Shown: one piece after another, positions 51,946-60,327 of the stretch
Layout of the letters: the number at the start of each line of letters is the position of its first letter
How positions within the stretch are numbered: position 1 is the stretch's first letter
Origin: Brevibacillus brevis
GTDB taxonomy: Bacteria > Bacillota > Bacilli > Brevibacillales > Brevibacillaceae
Assembly (NCBI RefSeq): GCF_031583145.1
Contig: NZ_CP134050.1
Coordinates: 5,597,501 to 5,661,500 of the forward strand
Length of the DNA stretch: 64,000 bases
Reading direction: 5' to 3'
Notes under the pieces: model-generated
Database searches by the model: none
What the model saw: the letters and a program-made list of their open reading frames with translations, nothing else
What the model was told of the DNA's origin: nothing
Position numbers and translations under genes: made by a program

Positions 51946-53385
51946 TCAGTCGGTAAGCGCCTCGTAAATGTTTGCCTCACCGGCGCCAAAATACTTATCC
52001 TGCCCGTTTTTGCCGAAATCCAGTGCGGTCTTTCTGATCAGCGCGGCTACCTGCGAAGGCTTGTAGTTCGGATGCTCGGCCTTGATGACCGCAGCGATCC
52101 CGGCTACTTTGGGCGCAGCCATCGATGTGCCGTGCATGAACGCGTACCCTTTCAAATTGGAAGTGAAGTAAGGAGGCAGGTACGTAGGCCATGTCGACAG
52201 GGTGCGGTAGCGGAAGTCCCGTTTGTCGAGGTAATCGCCTTTGGGGTCTTCGCGGTACAGCTCGTCGTATTCCGGACCGTTGTCTCCGCCCGGTGCCGCA
52301 ATATCGATCGGATTGCCGTAGTTGGAATAGAAGGCGACCTTGTCGTCCGACCATTCGACGGAGGACGATACCGTGATGACTCCGGGGAGCTGTGCCGGCA
52401 CGACTCGGGAAGGCCCCTTGATGTCCAGGCCGTACGTCTCCTTCCAATATTCTCGCATATCGTGGAGGTCGCCCAAATTCCTCGAGTCGTTTCCGGCCGC
52501 TACCACAACCGTGACGCCCTTCTTCACCGCATATTGAACCGCCCGATGGTACGCGACCATGGAAGCGGAGTCACCTTTTTCGCCGTAATTATGAGCCATC
52601 CAGCGCCAGCCGCCCAGCGACATGTTCACGACATCCACCTTGTCGTTCGCTGCCGTCACCAGTGCATTGGTGATCCACGATTGCTGCGCCCCTCCTGTCG
52701 CCCCGAAAACGCGGTAGGCACGCACGGTCAGCCTGGGTCCAATCCCCAAAACCTTGCCGTCTGCAGCGATCGTCCCTGCCACATGGGTGCCGTGTCCATT
52801 TTCATCCCAAGCGTCTTTCGTCCCGGGAACAAACGTTTTGCTCCCTTTCTCGTCCGCATTTTTCCGCAGGTCCGGATGGTCAAAGTCCAAACCGGTATCG
52901 ATGATGCCTACCACGGTTTTGGAGTTGCCCTCGCTTATTTCGTGGGAGGCGAAATCGTTGGTGACCCGCTTCACGTCCCATTGCAAATCGTGGTAATTTT
53001 GATCCGGATCATCCCAGTCAGGCTGCGGAATATCCGTGATTGGCTGGCCGTCTGCCGCATCCGGCTCCTCTTCGTCCAGGAAGACTTCCAGCTCCTTTTC
53101 TGCTGCGAGTACGTCACTGGAGGCACTGAGCTTGTCCAAAAAGTCTGGATCGTCGGAGCTGGCAGACACAATGCCGATATCCTCGACGACTGTCTCCACG
53201 CTTCCACCCGCTTCCGCGATCTGCTCCTCAAAATCGTCCGGCAGGCTTTCCTTCTTGAAGGCAATCAGATAGGAGGTTTCTTTGCTTTTGCCTTGTACGG
53301 GCGCCTGAACGGCGGAAAGCACAGATGCTGCCAGCCCAAGCACCAGAGCGGAATTCAAGAGTACAAGCTTCAGTGATTTCTTCAA
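51946..53385 (-). CDS. secreted subtilisin-like serine protease (S8)
   Basis: 479 aa. Signal peptide (1-28), an I9-like propeptide (about 36-105), an acidic linker, then the catalytic domain. The triad is D163 (IIDTGLDFDHPD), H198 (NGHGTHVAGT) and S421 (GTSMAAPKVAG), with oxyanion N299. An insertion of about 50 residues before the serine (365-415) is larger than in subtilisin BPN'-type enzymes. TTG start six bases after GGGGGAA. A weak cre-like sequence AGTAAACGCTTATC lies 22 bp upstream of the start. Confidence 0.93.
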   Translation of the reverse strand: MKKSLKLVLLNSALVLGLAASVLSAVQAPVQGKSKETSYLIAFKKESLPDDFEEQIAEAGGSVETVVEDIGIVSASSDDPDFLDKLSASSDVLAAEKELEVFLDEEEPDAADGQPITDIPQPDWDDPDQNYHDLQWDVKRVTNDFASHEISEGNSKTVVGIIDTGLDFDHPDLRKNADEKGSKTFVPGTKDAWDENGHGTHVAGTIAADGKVLGIGPRLTVRAYRVFGATGGAQQSWITNALVTAANDKVDVVNMSLGGWRWMAHNYGEKGDSASMVAYHRAVQYAVKKGVTVVVAAGNDSRNLGDLHDMREYWKETYGLDIKGPSRVVPAQLPGVITVSSSVEWSDDKVAFYSNYGNPIDIAAPGGDNGPEYDELYREDPKGDYLDKRDFRYRTLSTWPTYLPPYFTSNLKGYAFMHGTSMAAPKVAGIAAVIKAEHPNYKPSQVAALIRKTALDFGKNGQDKYFGAGEANIYEALTD

Positions 53386-53495
53386 TGTTCATTCCCCCAA
53401 TCCATTAGTAAACGCTTATCTCATTGTAAAATTTTCCATGATCTTGCTCCAGACAAACCCTTCGATTCTTTCCCCGAGGAAATGACAGAAAGCAC

Positions 53496-53540
53496 AAAAA
53501 AACATCCCTTTCCTCCAGCTTTTGCTGTCGGAAAGGGATG
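53496..53540 (-). terminator. terminator of secA
   Basis: Arms CATCCCTTTCC/GGAAAGGGATG flank 16 bases; minus strand continues TTTTTTTGTG. Confidence 0.85.
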
Positions 53541-53561
53541 GATCTGTTGACTTAGGTTCTT

Positions 53562-56084
53562 TTACTGGTTGCGTTTGTTGCTGCGGCGGCGCTCCTGCTC
53601 TTCGGCACGGCGCTGCGCGCGATTTTTCGGATCCGCATCTCCGGACGTATCTTTGTCCGGGCGTTCGGATGGTCCGGAGGTCTGCAGCTGATCCGGATCC
53701 ATTCCTTGTCCGCGGATGACATCCTGACGCTCCAGGTTTTGGCTGACCTCCGCTTTCATGATGTACATCGCCACTTCTTCTTCGACGGCTGCAATCATGG
53801 ACTGGAACATTTCGTAGCCTTCAAACTGATATTCGCGCAGCGGATCGTTTTGACCGTAAGCGCGCAAGTGAATCCCTTGACGCAGCTGATCCATCGCATC
53901 GATGTGATCCATCCACTTGCTGTCTACCGCACGCAGGATGACCACTTTCTCGAACTCGCGGATCATCTCGCCGATTTCCTCTTCGCGCTTCGCGTACTGC
54001 TTGTCGATCTCGTTTTTCAGGAGCTCGCGAATCTCTTCCGCTTCTTTGCCTTTCAGCATTTTCACGGTGATGGTCTCATCATGCAGGAACATATTGTTGG
54101 CTGCATCCGCCAGCGCTTGCAGGTCCCAATCCTCCGGCACCTCTTCTTTCGGGCAGTGAATCTCAATGTTGCGGTCCATGACACTGTACAGCATGCCCAG
54201 CGCGATCTCGCTCAGGTTTTCCTTCTCGAGAATGTCGCGGCGCTGCTTGTAGATGACCAGACGCTGCTGGTTCATGACGTCGTCGTATTGGAGGACGCCT
54301 TTACGAGCATCGAAGTTGGAGCCCTCTACCCGTTTCTGGGCGGACTCGACAGCGCGTGTAACGAGACGGCTCTCGATCGGCATGTCTTCTTCCATGCCCA
54401 GACGATCCATCATGTTCATGATGTTGTCGGCACCGAATCGGCGCATCAGCTCATCCTGCATCGAAAGGAAGAACTGGGAGGAACCCGGGTCCCCTTGACG
54501 GCCGGCACGACCGCGCAGCTGGTTGTCGATCCGACGGCTTTCGTGACGCTCCGTACCGATGATGTGCAAACCGCCCAGTTCCGCTACCCCTTCCCCGAGC
54601 TGAATGTCCGTACCGCGCCCAGCCATGTTGGTCGCGATCGTGACGGCTCCGTATTGACCGGCGCGCGCTACGATCTCGGCCTCGCGAGCATGCTGCTTCG
54701 CATTCAGGACGTTGTGCGGAACGCCTTTTTGCTTCAGCATTTGCGACAGGCGCTCGGAGTTTTCGATGGAGATGGTACCCACCAGAATCGGCTGGCCCTT
54801 TTTATGGCGCTCTACGATGTCGTTCACAACGGCACGGTACTTCGCCGCTTCCGTCTTGAACACCAGGTCGGGCAAGTCGACGCGGGCTACCGGCTTGTTT
54901 GTCGGAATCACAACAACGTCCAGTCCGTAAATCTTTTTAAATTCTTCTTCTTCCGTTTTCGCCGTACCGGTCATCCCGGACAGCTTTTGGTACATGCGGA
55001 AGTAGTTTTGCAGCGTAATCGTCGCGAGCGTCATGCTTTCGCTCTGTACACGCAGGCCTTCCTTGGCTTCGATCGCCTGGTGCAGACCGTCGCTGTATCG
55101 GCGTCCCACCATCAGGCGTCCGGTGAATTCGTCGACGATCACCACTTCGCCTTCCTGCACCACGTAGTCTACGTCGCGCTTGAACAGGACTTGCGCCTTC
55201 AAGGCAGCCGTGATGTGGTGGTTGAGTGTGATGTGCGCGGTGTCGTACAGGTTTTCGATATTGAAAGCCTGCTCGACCTTGCTGACACCTTCGTCCGTCA
55301 GGGAGACGATCTTCAGCTTTTCGTCAATGGTGAAGTCTTTTTCCTGCTCCAATCGCTTCACGAAGTGCGAGCAGATGTAGTACAGCTCCGTCGAGCGGTT
55401 GGCCGAACCGGAAATGATCAGCGGCGTACGCGCCTCGTCGATCAGAATGCTGTCCACCTCGTCGATGATGGCGTAGAACAGCGGACGCTGAACCATCTGT
55501 TCCTTGTACAGCACCATGTTGTCGCGCAAGTAGTCAAAGCCGAATTCGTTGTTGGTACCGTACGTGATATCACACGCATAGGCAGCCCGCTTTTCTTCCG
55601 CGGACAATCCGTTCTTGTTGAGACCTACGGTGAGGCCGAGGAAATTGTAGAGCTGACCCATGATGGTCGAGTCGCGCTCCGCCAAGTATTCGTTCACGGT
55701 AACGACGTGGACGCCTTTTCCCAGCAAGGCGTTGAGGTACGTCGCCAGCGTCGCAACCAGCGTTTTCCCTTCCCCGGTCTTCATCTCGGAGATGCGGCCT
55801 TCCTGCAGGACCATACCACCGATCAGCTGAACGTCAAAGTGCCTCATGCCGAGAACCCGCTTGGAAGCTTCCCGAACGACGGCAAAGGCTTCGTTCAAAA
55901 TATCGTCCAATTCTTCCCCGTTTTGCAGGCGGGCTTTAAAATCCGCTGTCTTCTCCCGCAACTGCTCATCGGAGAGTGCCGCTATACTTGGTTCCAGCGC
56001 ATTGATCAATTCCACGCGCTTAAACATTTTTTTGACTTCGCGCTCATTGCTATCGCCAAATATCTTTTTAACGAGTCCTAACAT
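53562..56084 (-). CDS. secA: preprotein translocase ATPase SecA, lacking the C-terminal zinc motif
   Basis: 840 aa. Drives Sec-dependent export through SecYEG. Walker A is at 101-108 (MKTGEGKT), with DEVDSILIDEARTPLIISG and the motif QLRGRAGRQGDPGSSQFFLS further on. The cross-linking, helical scaffold and wing regions are full length. The C-terminus ends in a basic tail (RAQRRAEEQERRRSNKRNQ) instead of the Cys-rich CxCxSGxxxxxCH zinc finger of B. subtilis SecA. Start ATG 56084 follows GGAAGGGG. Gene order hpf-secA marks it as the main SecA. Confidence 0.97.
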   Translation of the reverse strand: MLGLVKKIFGDSNEREVKKMFKRVELINALEPSIAALSDEQLREKTADFKARLQNGEELDDILNEAFAVVREASKRVLGMRHFDVQLIGGMVLQEGRISEMKTGEGKTLVATLATYLNALLGKGVHVVTVNEYLAERDSTIMGQLYNFLGLTVGLNKNGLSAEEKRAAYACDITYGTNNEFGFDYLRDNMVLYKEQMVQRPLFYAIIDEVDSILIDEARTPLIISGSANRSTELYYICSHFVKRLEQEKDFTIDEKLKIVSLTDEGVSKVEQAFNIENLYDTAHITLNHHITAALKAQVLFKRDVDYVVQEGEVVIVDEFTGRLMVGRRYSDGLHQAIEAKEGLRVQSESMTLATITLQNYFRMYQKLSGMTGTAKTEEEEFKKIYGLDVVVIPTNKPVARVDLPDLVFKTEAAKYRAVVNDIVERHKKGQPILVGTISIENSERLSQMLKQKGVPHNVLNAKQHAREAEIVARAGQYGAVTIATNMAGRGTDIQLGEGVAELGGLHIIGTERHESRRIDNQLRGRAGRQGDPGSSQFFLSMQDELMRRFGADNIMNMMDRLGMEEDMPIESRLVTRAVESAQKRVEGSNFDARKGVLQYDDVMNQQRLVIYKQRRDILEKENLSEIALGMLYSVMDRNIEIHCPKEEVPEDWDLQALADAANNMFLHDETITVKMLKGKEAEEIRELLKNEIDKQYAKREEEIGEMIREFEKVVILRAVDSKWMDHIDAMDQLRQGIHLRAYGQNDPLREYQFEGYEMFQSMIAAVEEEVAMYIMKAEVSQNLERQDVIRGQGMDPDQLQTSGPSERPDKDTSGDADPKNRAQRRAEEQERRRSNKRNQ

Positions 56085-56203
56085 GAGGACACCCCTTCCA
56101 TATGCTCCCAAGGCAAGATAAGTCTTTCGTCTCAGATTGGGAGGGTTCCACATACCCCATACGGGATACAGATTCTCCGAAAATAAACTCTCTCTAAAAA
56201 TCT

Positions 56204-56233
56204 ATTCTAACAAATAAATTCGCCTATGCACAA
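56204..56233 (-). promoter_or_regulatory. sigma-A promoter of secA
   Basis: Minus-strand TTGTGC (56228-56233), 18-bp spacer, TAGAAT (56204-56209), about 120 bp upstream of the start codon. Confidence 0.6.
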
Positions 56234-56262
56234 GTAAAGGGAGTTGCAGGTAGCAACTCCCT
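56233..56262 (-). terminator. weak terminator of hpf
   Basis: Minus-strand stem AGGGAGTTGC/GCAACTCCCT with a five-base loop; the T run (TTTACTTG) is short. Confidence 0.55.
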
Positions 56263-56295
56263 AGTCTTATACGTGTGATAGCCTGATAAGTTTCG

Positions 56296-56856
56296 TTATT
56301 TTGGTTCGATCAAACCGTAGCGTCCGTCGTTGCGGCGGTAAACCACGCTCACATCGTTCGTATCGCTGTTTTGGAATACGAAAAAGCTGTGTCCCAGCAT
56401 ATCCATTTGCATGACCGCTTCATGCGCGTCCATCGGCTTTAAATTAAAACGCTTGGTGCGTACGATATTGATGTCTACGTCTTCCTCGTTGCCTTCATCT
56501 GCGAGAGCCACAGCTACCGGCTGACTTTCGCGCCCGGCGGCTTTGTTCATAGATTCAACTCGCAATTTTCGCATCAGTTTGGTTTTGTGCTTGCGAATCT
56601 GACGTTCCAGTTTTTCTACCACCAGATCGATAGCAGCGTACATGTCCTCATGCGTTTCCTCAGCTCGGATAATGACCCCTGCTAGCGGAATCGTTACCTC
56701 GATCGTGCCCTCCCCCCGTTGAACCCTCATGGTTACCTGGACATCGGTGGGCTGTGGTGCTTCGAAGTATTTTTCGAGACGGCCGACTTTCTTTTCCACA
56801 TACTCTTTAAGTGCTGCGGTGACTTGAATGTTTTCTCCACGAATGTTAAATTTCAT
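56296..56856 (-). CDS. hpf: ribosome hibernation promoting factor, long form
   Basis: 186 aa. N-terminal ribosome-binding domain (1-100, MKFNIRGENIQVTAALKEYV) and C-terminal dimerisation domain (about 128-185, IVRTKRFNLKPMDAHEAVMQMDMLGHSF shape) typical of long HPF, which forms 100S ribosome dimers. ATG 56856 follows AAGGAGG. A perfect sigma-H promoter lies upstream, in keeping with stationary-phase control of this gene in Bacillus. Confidence 0.96.
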   Translation of the reverse strand: MKFNIRGENIQVTAALKEYVEKKVGRLEKYFEAPQPTDVQVTMRVQRGEGTIEVTIPLAGVIIRAEETHEDMYAAIDLVVEKLERQIRKHKTKLMRKLRVESMNKAAGRESQPVAVALADEGNEEDVDINIVRTKRFNLKPMDAHEAVMQMDMLGHSFFVFQNSDTNDVSVVYRRNDGRYGLIEPK

Positions 56857-56887
56857 GGTTCCAACCTCCTTCCGTCTATTTAAGAAT

Positions 56888-56914
56888 ATTCGCCGGAATT
56901 GTAAATAATCCTCC
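56888..56914 (-). promoter_or_regulatory. sigma-H promoter of hpf
   Basis: Minus-strand GGAGGATTA (56906-56914), 11-bp spacer, GGCGAAT (56888-56894). Both elements match the sigma-H consensus RNAGGAWWW and RNNGAAT fully. B. subtilis hpf (yvyD) is also sigma-H dependent. Confidence 0.8.
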
Positions 56915-56998
56915 TGTTTGGCTTCGAAAAGACTAAACAAAATATTTACAATCCAGCGACAATCGACAGAATTTTACCAATACTTACTAGATTCCCTA

Positions 56999-57007
56999 TG
57001 CTATAAT
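56999..57007 (+). promoter_or_regulatory. extended -10 promoter of HD-GYP gene
   Basis: TGCTATAAT: a TG extension and perfect TATAAT, about 60 bp before the start codon. No clear -35. Confidence 0.55.
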
Positions 57008-57068
57008 ACCTAGTAGTCACTCCACTTACTTCCCATTCGCGGTCGTACATCGCACAGGAGGAATCCTC

Positions 57069-58121
57069 ATGGCAGAGGTGAAACCTTCCCATTCCCTTAT
57101 CGGCACTACACTCGCACAAGACGTCTACAATGAGTACGGACTGCTGCTTTTGCCCGCCGGGGCCGTCCTGCATCCGAGTGACATACGGCTCCTCGAAGCC
57201 CATCAAGTGGGCAGTGTTCATATCGCTGCCACACAGGAAACCGCCCAGATGCCTTTCCCTGTCTTGCACTGGAGCGAAGCGCAGGCCGCTCGCGAATACG
57301 TGCTCGCCGTGCAGCAGACCAAGGGGCTTTTCAAACAGATCGCATCCGGTTCCCTGCCTTCCCTGGGTCAATTTCGCGATACCTTCTATCCGTTGCTCGA
57401 CCAGGTGCTCCAGCGCTGGGGCTTTCTCCGCTTCATTTATTTGAAAGAAGGCACAGAGGACTACACCTACCGCCATTCTCTCCATGTCGGCATCGTCGCC
57501 GCGCTCATCGGCAAGCTGATGGGGAAGTCGGAAGAAGAGATTTATCTTTTGGGGCAAATCGGACTGCTGCACGACGTAGGAAAAATAATGATTCCCGATG
57601 AGCTGCTCTCCAAGCCGGAGCGCCTGACGGATGAGGAATATGCAATCATGAAGCGCCATACCGAGTACGGCTACGAGCTGATCCGTTCCATGGACGGAGC
57701 AAGCGAGCTCATGGCTTTGTGCGCGCTTTTGCACCACGAGCGCCTGGATGGGACGGGATATCCGGAGCGCAGGCGAAAGGACGCCATCCCGTTCGAATGC
57801 CAGATCATCAGTGTGGCAGACGTATTCGATGCCATCTGCACCGATCGGGTGTACAGGCGAGGCACCTCGCCTTTTGAAGCTGCGTCCGTCCTGTGGGAAC
57901 AGGCCTGCCTTGGCAAGCTCAATCCTGCCATCGTCTCCCCGTTCATCCATTACATCGTCATGCTGTACGTCGGCTCCCGAGCCGTTTTGAACAGCGGCGA
58001 GGATGTAGAGATTATCATGATCCATACTGATGAGCCGATTCGCCCGCTCGTGCGTCGCGGGGAGGAGTATCTCGACCTGCGGCTCCACCGCAGCCTGCAC
58101 ATCCAGAAAATGATCGGCTGA
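57069..58121 (+). CDS. soluble HD-GYP domain protein
   Basis: 350 aa, no membrane segment. An N-terminal DUF3391-like part (1-60, LIGTTLAQDVYNEYGLLLLPAG) precedes the HD-GYP domain (about 130-290). Metal ligands are in RHSLHVGIVAAL and LLHDVGKIMIP; HHERLDGTGYPERR carries the GYP motif, so cyclic-di-GMP hydrolysis is likely. The C-terminal 60 residues (EEYLDLRLHRSLHIQKM) are an extra segment. AGGAGG lies nine bases upstream of the start. Confidence 0.9.
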   Translation: MAEVKPSHSLIGTTLAQDVYNEYGLLLLPAGAVLHPSDIRLLEAHQVGSVHIAATQETAQMPFPVLHWSEAQAAREYVLAVQQTKGLFKQIASGSLPSLGQFRDTFYPLLDQVLQRWGFLRFIYLKEGTEDYTYRHSLHVGIVAALIGKLMGKSEEEIYLLGQIGLLHDVGKIMIPDELLSKPERLTDEEYAIMKRHTEYGYELIRSMDGASELMALCALLHHERLDGTGYPERRRKDAIPFECQIISVADVFDAICTDRVYRRGTSPFEAASVLWEQACLGKLNPAIVSPFIHYIVMLYVGSRAVLNSGEDVEIIMIHTDEPIRPLVRRGEEYLDLRLHRSLHIQKMIG

Positions 58122-58129
58122 ACATAATA

Positions 58130-58167
58130 ATCCCCCTGCACCCGTCAACCGGGCCAGGGGGATTTTC
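58130..58167 (+). terminator. terminator of HD-GYP gene, probably shared with csp gene
   Basis: Arms AATCCCCCTG/CAGGGGGATT with an 18-base loop, followed by TTTCG. On the minus strand it lies 5 bp past the cold-shock gene stop. Confidence 0.75.
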
Positions 58168-58172
58168 GTTTT

Positions 58173-58370
58173 CTACAGTTTGACTACATTGGCTGCTTGT
58201 GGGCCGCGATCGCCTTCCACAATGTCAAATTCTACGGCCTGGCCTTCTTCCAGCGTACGAAAGCCATCGGACTGAATGGCCGAGAAGTGGACGAACACGT
58301 CGTCGCCGTCCTCCCGCTCGATAAATCCAAACCCTTTTTCTGCGTTAAACCATTTAACTTTGCCTTGCAT
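58173..58370 (-). CDS. cold-shock protein (CspA/CspB family)
   Basis: 65 aa, one OB-fold. RNP1 (KGFGFIER) and RNP2 (VFVHFSAI) are exact; the start MQGKVKWFNAEKGFG is standard. It binds single-stranded RNA and acts as an RNA chaperone. The AAAGGG upstream is about 14 bases from the ATG, further than usual. Confidence 0.96.
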   Translation of the reverse strand: MQGKVKWFNAEKGFGFIEREDGDDVFVHFSAIQSDGFRTLEEGQAVEFDIVEGDRGPQAANVVKL

Positions 58371-58463
58371 GAAACAGCACAACCCTTTCTTTTGCAAAAA
58401 ATTAGGATAAGTATCCTGCGTGGTTCGTTTCTAGTTTACCCAAAATCCAGATCCCCATTCCCT

Positions 58464-59144
58464 TTATTTGGGGGAATATCGTTTCTCCAGGCCTCTGACG
58501 ACGACGCGCGAGAGGAACAAGGTCAGGACCAGATAGATGGCACCGGCGGTCAGGTACGGAGGATAGCGCTCGAATGTGTTTTTCGCTACGCTGAAAGCCG
58601 CATAGCCCAGCTCCGGTGTCGAGATGATCGCCAGCAAGGAAGAATCTTTGAGAAGTGCGATAAACTCGTTCCCCAGCGCAGGAAGCATTCGCATAAACGC
58701 TTGGGGAATGACGATCAGCCTCATCCCCATCCCTTTCGTCATGCCCAGCGAGCGAGCCGCCTCCATCTGCCCGGGATCGATCGACTGGATCCCTGCTCGG
58801 AAAATTTCCGCGATATACGCCGCTGCGTTCAACGTCAAGGACACAAAGCCGGAAAAGATGGCTTCCGGTACCTTCGCCTCGGGAAAAAACAGCCCCCAGA
58901 TGCCGGGAATGACGGCAGTATGGATCAGCAGGATTTGCAGAAACAAAGGGGTGCCGCGGAACAGCTCGACGTAAATGGCCGCCGGCACCTTGAAGTAAAC
59001 CCTGTCCGACATCTTCCCCAGCCCGATGAACAACCCCAGGATGGTCCCGCAGACGACAGCGACAGTGGTCAGGAGAATCGTATTTTGTACGCCTCGAATA
59101 AATAATTCCTGATATTGCGAGATAACGCCCCAGTTCAAGCCCAT
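58464..59144 (-). CDS. amino-acid ABC transporter permease
   Basis: 226 aa, HisM/GlnP-type permease with five TM helices. The EAA loop that contacts the ATPase is EAARSLGMTKGMGMRLIVIPQA. A polar-amino-acid importer is expected. ATG 59144 sits very close to AGGAGG; a TTG at 59138 has better spacing. It follows the binding-protein gene by about 80 bp; no ATPase gene is adjacent. Confidence 0.92.
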   Translation of the reverse strand: MGLNWGVISQYQELFIRGVQNTILLTTVAVVCGTILGLFIGLGKMSDRVYFKVPAAIYVELFRGTPLFLQILLIHTAVIPGIWGLFFPEAKVPEAIFSGFVSLTLNAAAYIAEIFRAGIQSIDPGQMEAARSLGMTKGMGMRLIVIPQAFMRMLPALGNEFIALLKDSSLLAIISTPELGYAAFSVAKNTFERYPPYLTAGAIYLVLTLFLSRVVVRGLEKRYSPK

Positions 59145-59223
59145 ACCTCCTCTCCAGCTGATGTCTGCGCACAAGGAACGGGCACGCCATTAGACGTACC
59201 CGCCCTGCGCATTGCCACTGCCC

Positions 59224-60027
59224 TTATTGACCGAAATACTTGTCGTTGATTTCCTTCAGCTTGCCGTTTTCCTTGATGGTTTTCAGCCCCTGGTTGATTT
59301 TGTTCAGCAGTTCGGTATTGCCCTTTTTCACGATGATCCCGTAGTGCTCGACTTCGAAGGTATCGTCTTTTACCAGCTTGAATTTCTTGTCCTTCACTTT
59401 TTTCGCGTAGTCTTGCAGCACAGCATTGTCCGCTACGACAGCGTCCACGCGCCCGATAAAGAAGTCGTCGACAGCAGACGGCGTATCGTCATAGCCCTTG
59501 AGTCCTTCATATGTGTCTCCAAACGCTTTTTTCACGACCTGCTCGCCGGTCGTCGCAGACTGTACCCCGATCTTCTTGCCCTTCAGCTCAGCCAGCTTGG
59601 TGACCGGCGAATCCTCCGGCAGAAGGATCAGCTGATTGGCATCGAAGTAGGAATCGGAGAAATCGTATTTCTGCTTCCGCTCCTCCGTGATCGTCACTGC
59701 GGAAATCCCCAAGTCGACATTGCCTTTGTCGAGGCCGTCAAACAGTGGATCCCACCCGGTGTTTTTGACCTCGATCTTGAAGCCGGCGGCATCTGCTACC
59801 GCCTGGACTACTTCGATGTCAAAGCCGGTGATTTTGTCCCCCTCCATTTTTTCAAAAGGAGGATAAGCTGCGTCCGTTCCCACTACGAAAACTTTGTCCC
59901 CAGCCCCGGCTCCCGATCCAGACCCGCCTCCCGAGGCTTGCTGACCGCCCGAACCACAGGCCGAGACCATCAGTCCGACCCCTACGGTCAACGCTAACGT
60001 TGCCAGCCACTTTTTCCCGATCTTCAC
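59224..60027 (-). CDS. amino-acid ABC transporter substrate-binding lipoprotein
   Basis: 267 aa. Lipobox MVSAC (Cys24), a Gly/Ser linker, then an SBP_bac_3 domain opening VFVVGTDAAYPPFEKMEGDKITGFDI and containing NVDLGISAVTITEERKQKYDFS in its centre. Likely ligand a polar amino acid such as glutamine. GTG 60027 lies eight bases after AAGGGGG; longer upstream frames are not coding. The leader region contains DnaA-box sequences. Confidence 0.92.
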   Translation of the reverse strand: MKIGKKWLATLALTVGVGLMVSACGSGGQQASGGGSGSGAGAGDKVFVVGTDAAYPPFEKMEGDKITGFDIEVVQAVADAAGFKIEVKNTGWDPLFDGLDKGNVDLGISAVTITEERKQKYDFSDSYFDANQLILLPEDSPVTKLAELKGKKIGVQSATTGEQVVKKAFGDTYEGLKGYDDTPSAVDDFFIGRVDAVVADNAVLQDYAKKVKDKKFKLVKDDTFEVEHYGIIVKKGNTELLNKINQGLKTIKENGKLKEINDKYFGQ

Positions 60028-60076
60028 CTGAAAAACCCCCTTGTTTCTATCTCTGTTTCTTGATTTGTCCCCAGCG

Positions 60077-60151
60077 ATGTCCACATCCCGATCGCCTGTT
60101 TCTTGCGTTCTCCACAAGATTATCCACAATATCCACATGGAGTTGTGCACA
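60077..60151. promoter_or_regulatory. cluster of DnaA boxes upstream of ABC transporter genes
   Basis: TTATCCACA at 60120-60128 is a perfect DnaA box. ATATCCACA at 60129-60137 directly abuts it (8/9), TTGTGCACA at 60143-60151 is 8/9, and ATGTCCACA at 60077-60085 is 7/9. All are in the same orientation within 75 bp. Confidence 0.6.
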
Positions 60152-60238
60152 AGCTGGGCACGACAATTTCCCTCTCGTTTCACGGCCTTTTGATCCGGGA
60201 CGCGGACCAGTGACCTGCACCGAGGCGAAAAATTGCCT

Positions 60239-60293
60239 GAAAAAAAGAAAGATTCCTGTCAGATATACTTCTCTCTGATACACAGGAATCCTT
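60239..60293 (-). terminator. terminator of stator-like motAB pair
   Basis: Minus-strand arms GATTCCTGT/ACAGGAATC around a 22-base loop, followed by TTTCTTTTTTT. Confidence 0.75.
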
Positions 60294-60327
60294 CTTTGGA
60301 ACTAAATTATTTGCAGAAAAATATGAA

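Noticed and set aside
51103..53376. 757-codon plus-strand frame opposite the subtilase
   Set aside because: Antisense of a well-supported protease with complete triad; no start signal.
53407..53420. cre site in the subtilase leader
   Set aside because: AGTAAACGCTTATC departs from the consensus at three defined positions, much weaker than the site at 2259.
53706..56081. 791-codon plus-strand frame opposite secA
   Set aside because: Antisense shadow of secA; His/Val-rich with no domain.
56946..58148. 400-codon minus-strand frame opposite the HD-GYP gene
   Set aside because: The plus-strand frame has an exact HD-GYP domain and AGGAGG; the minus frame has neither.
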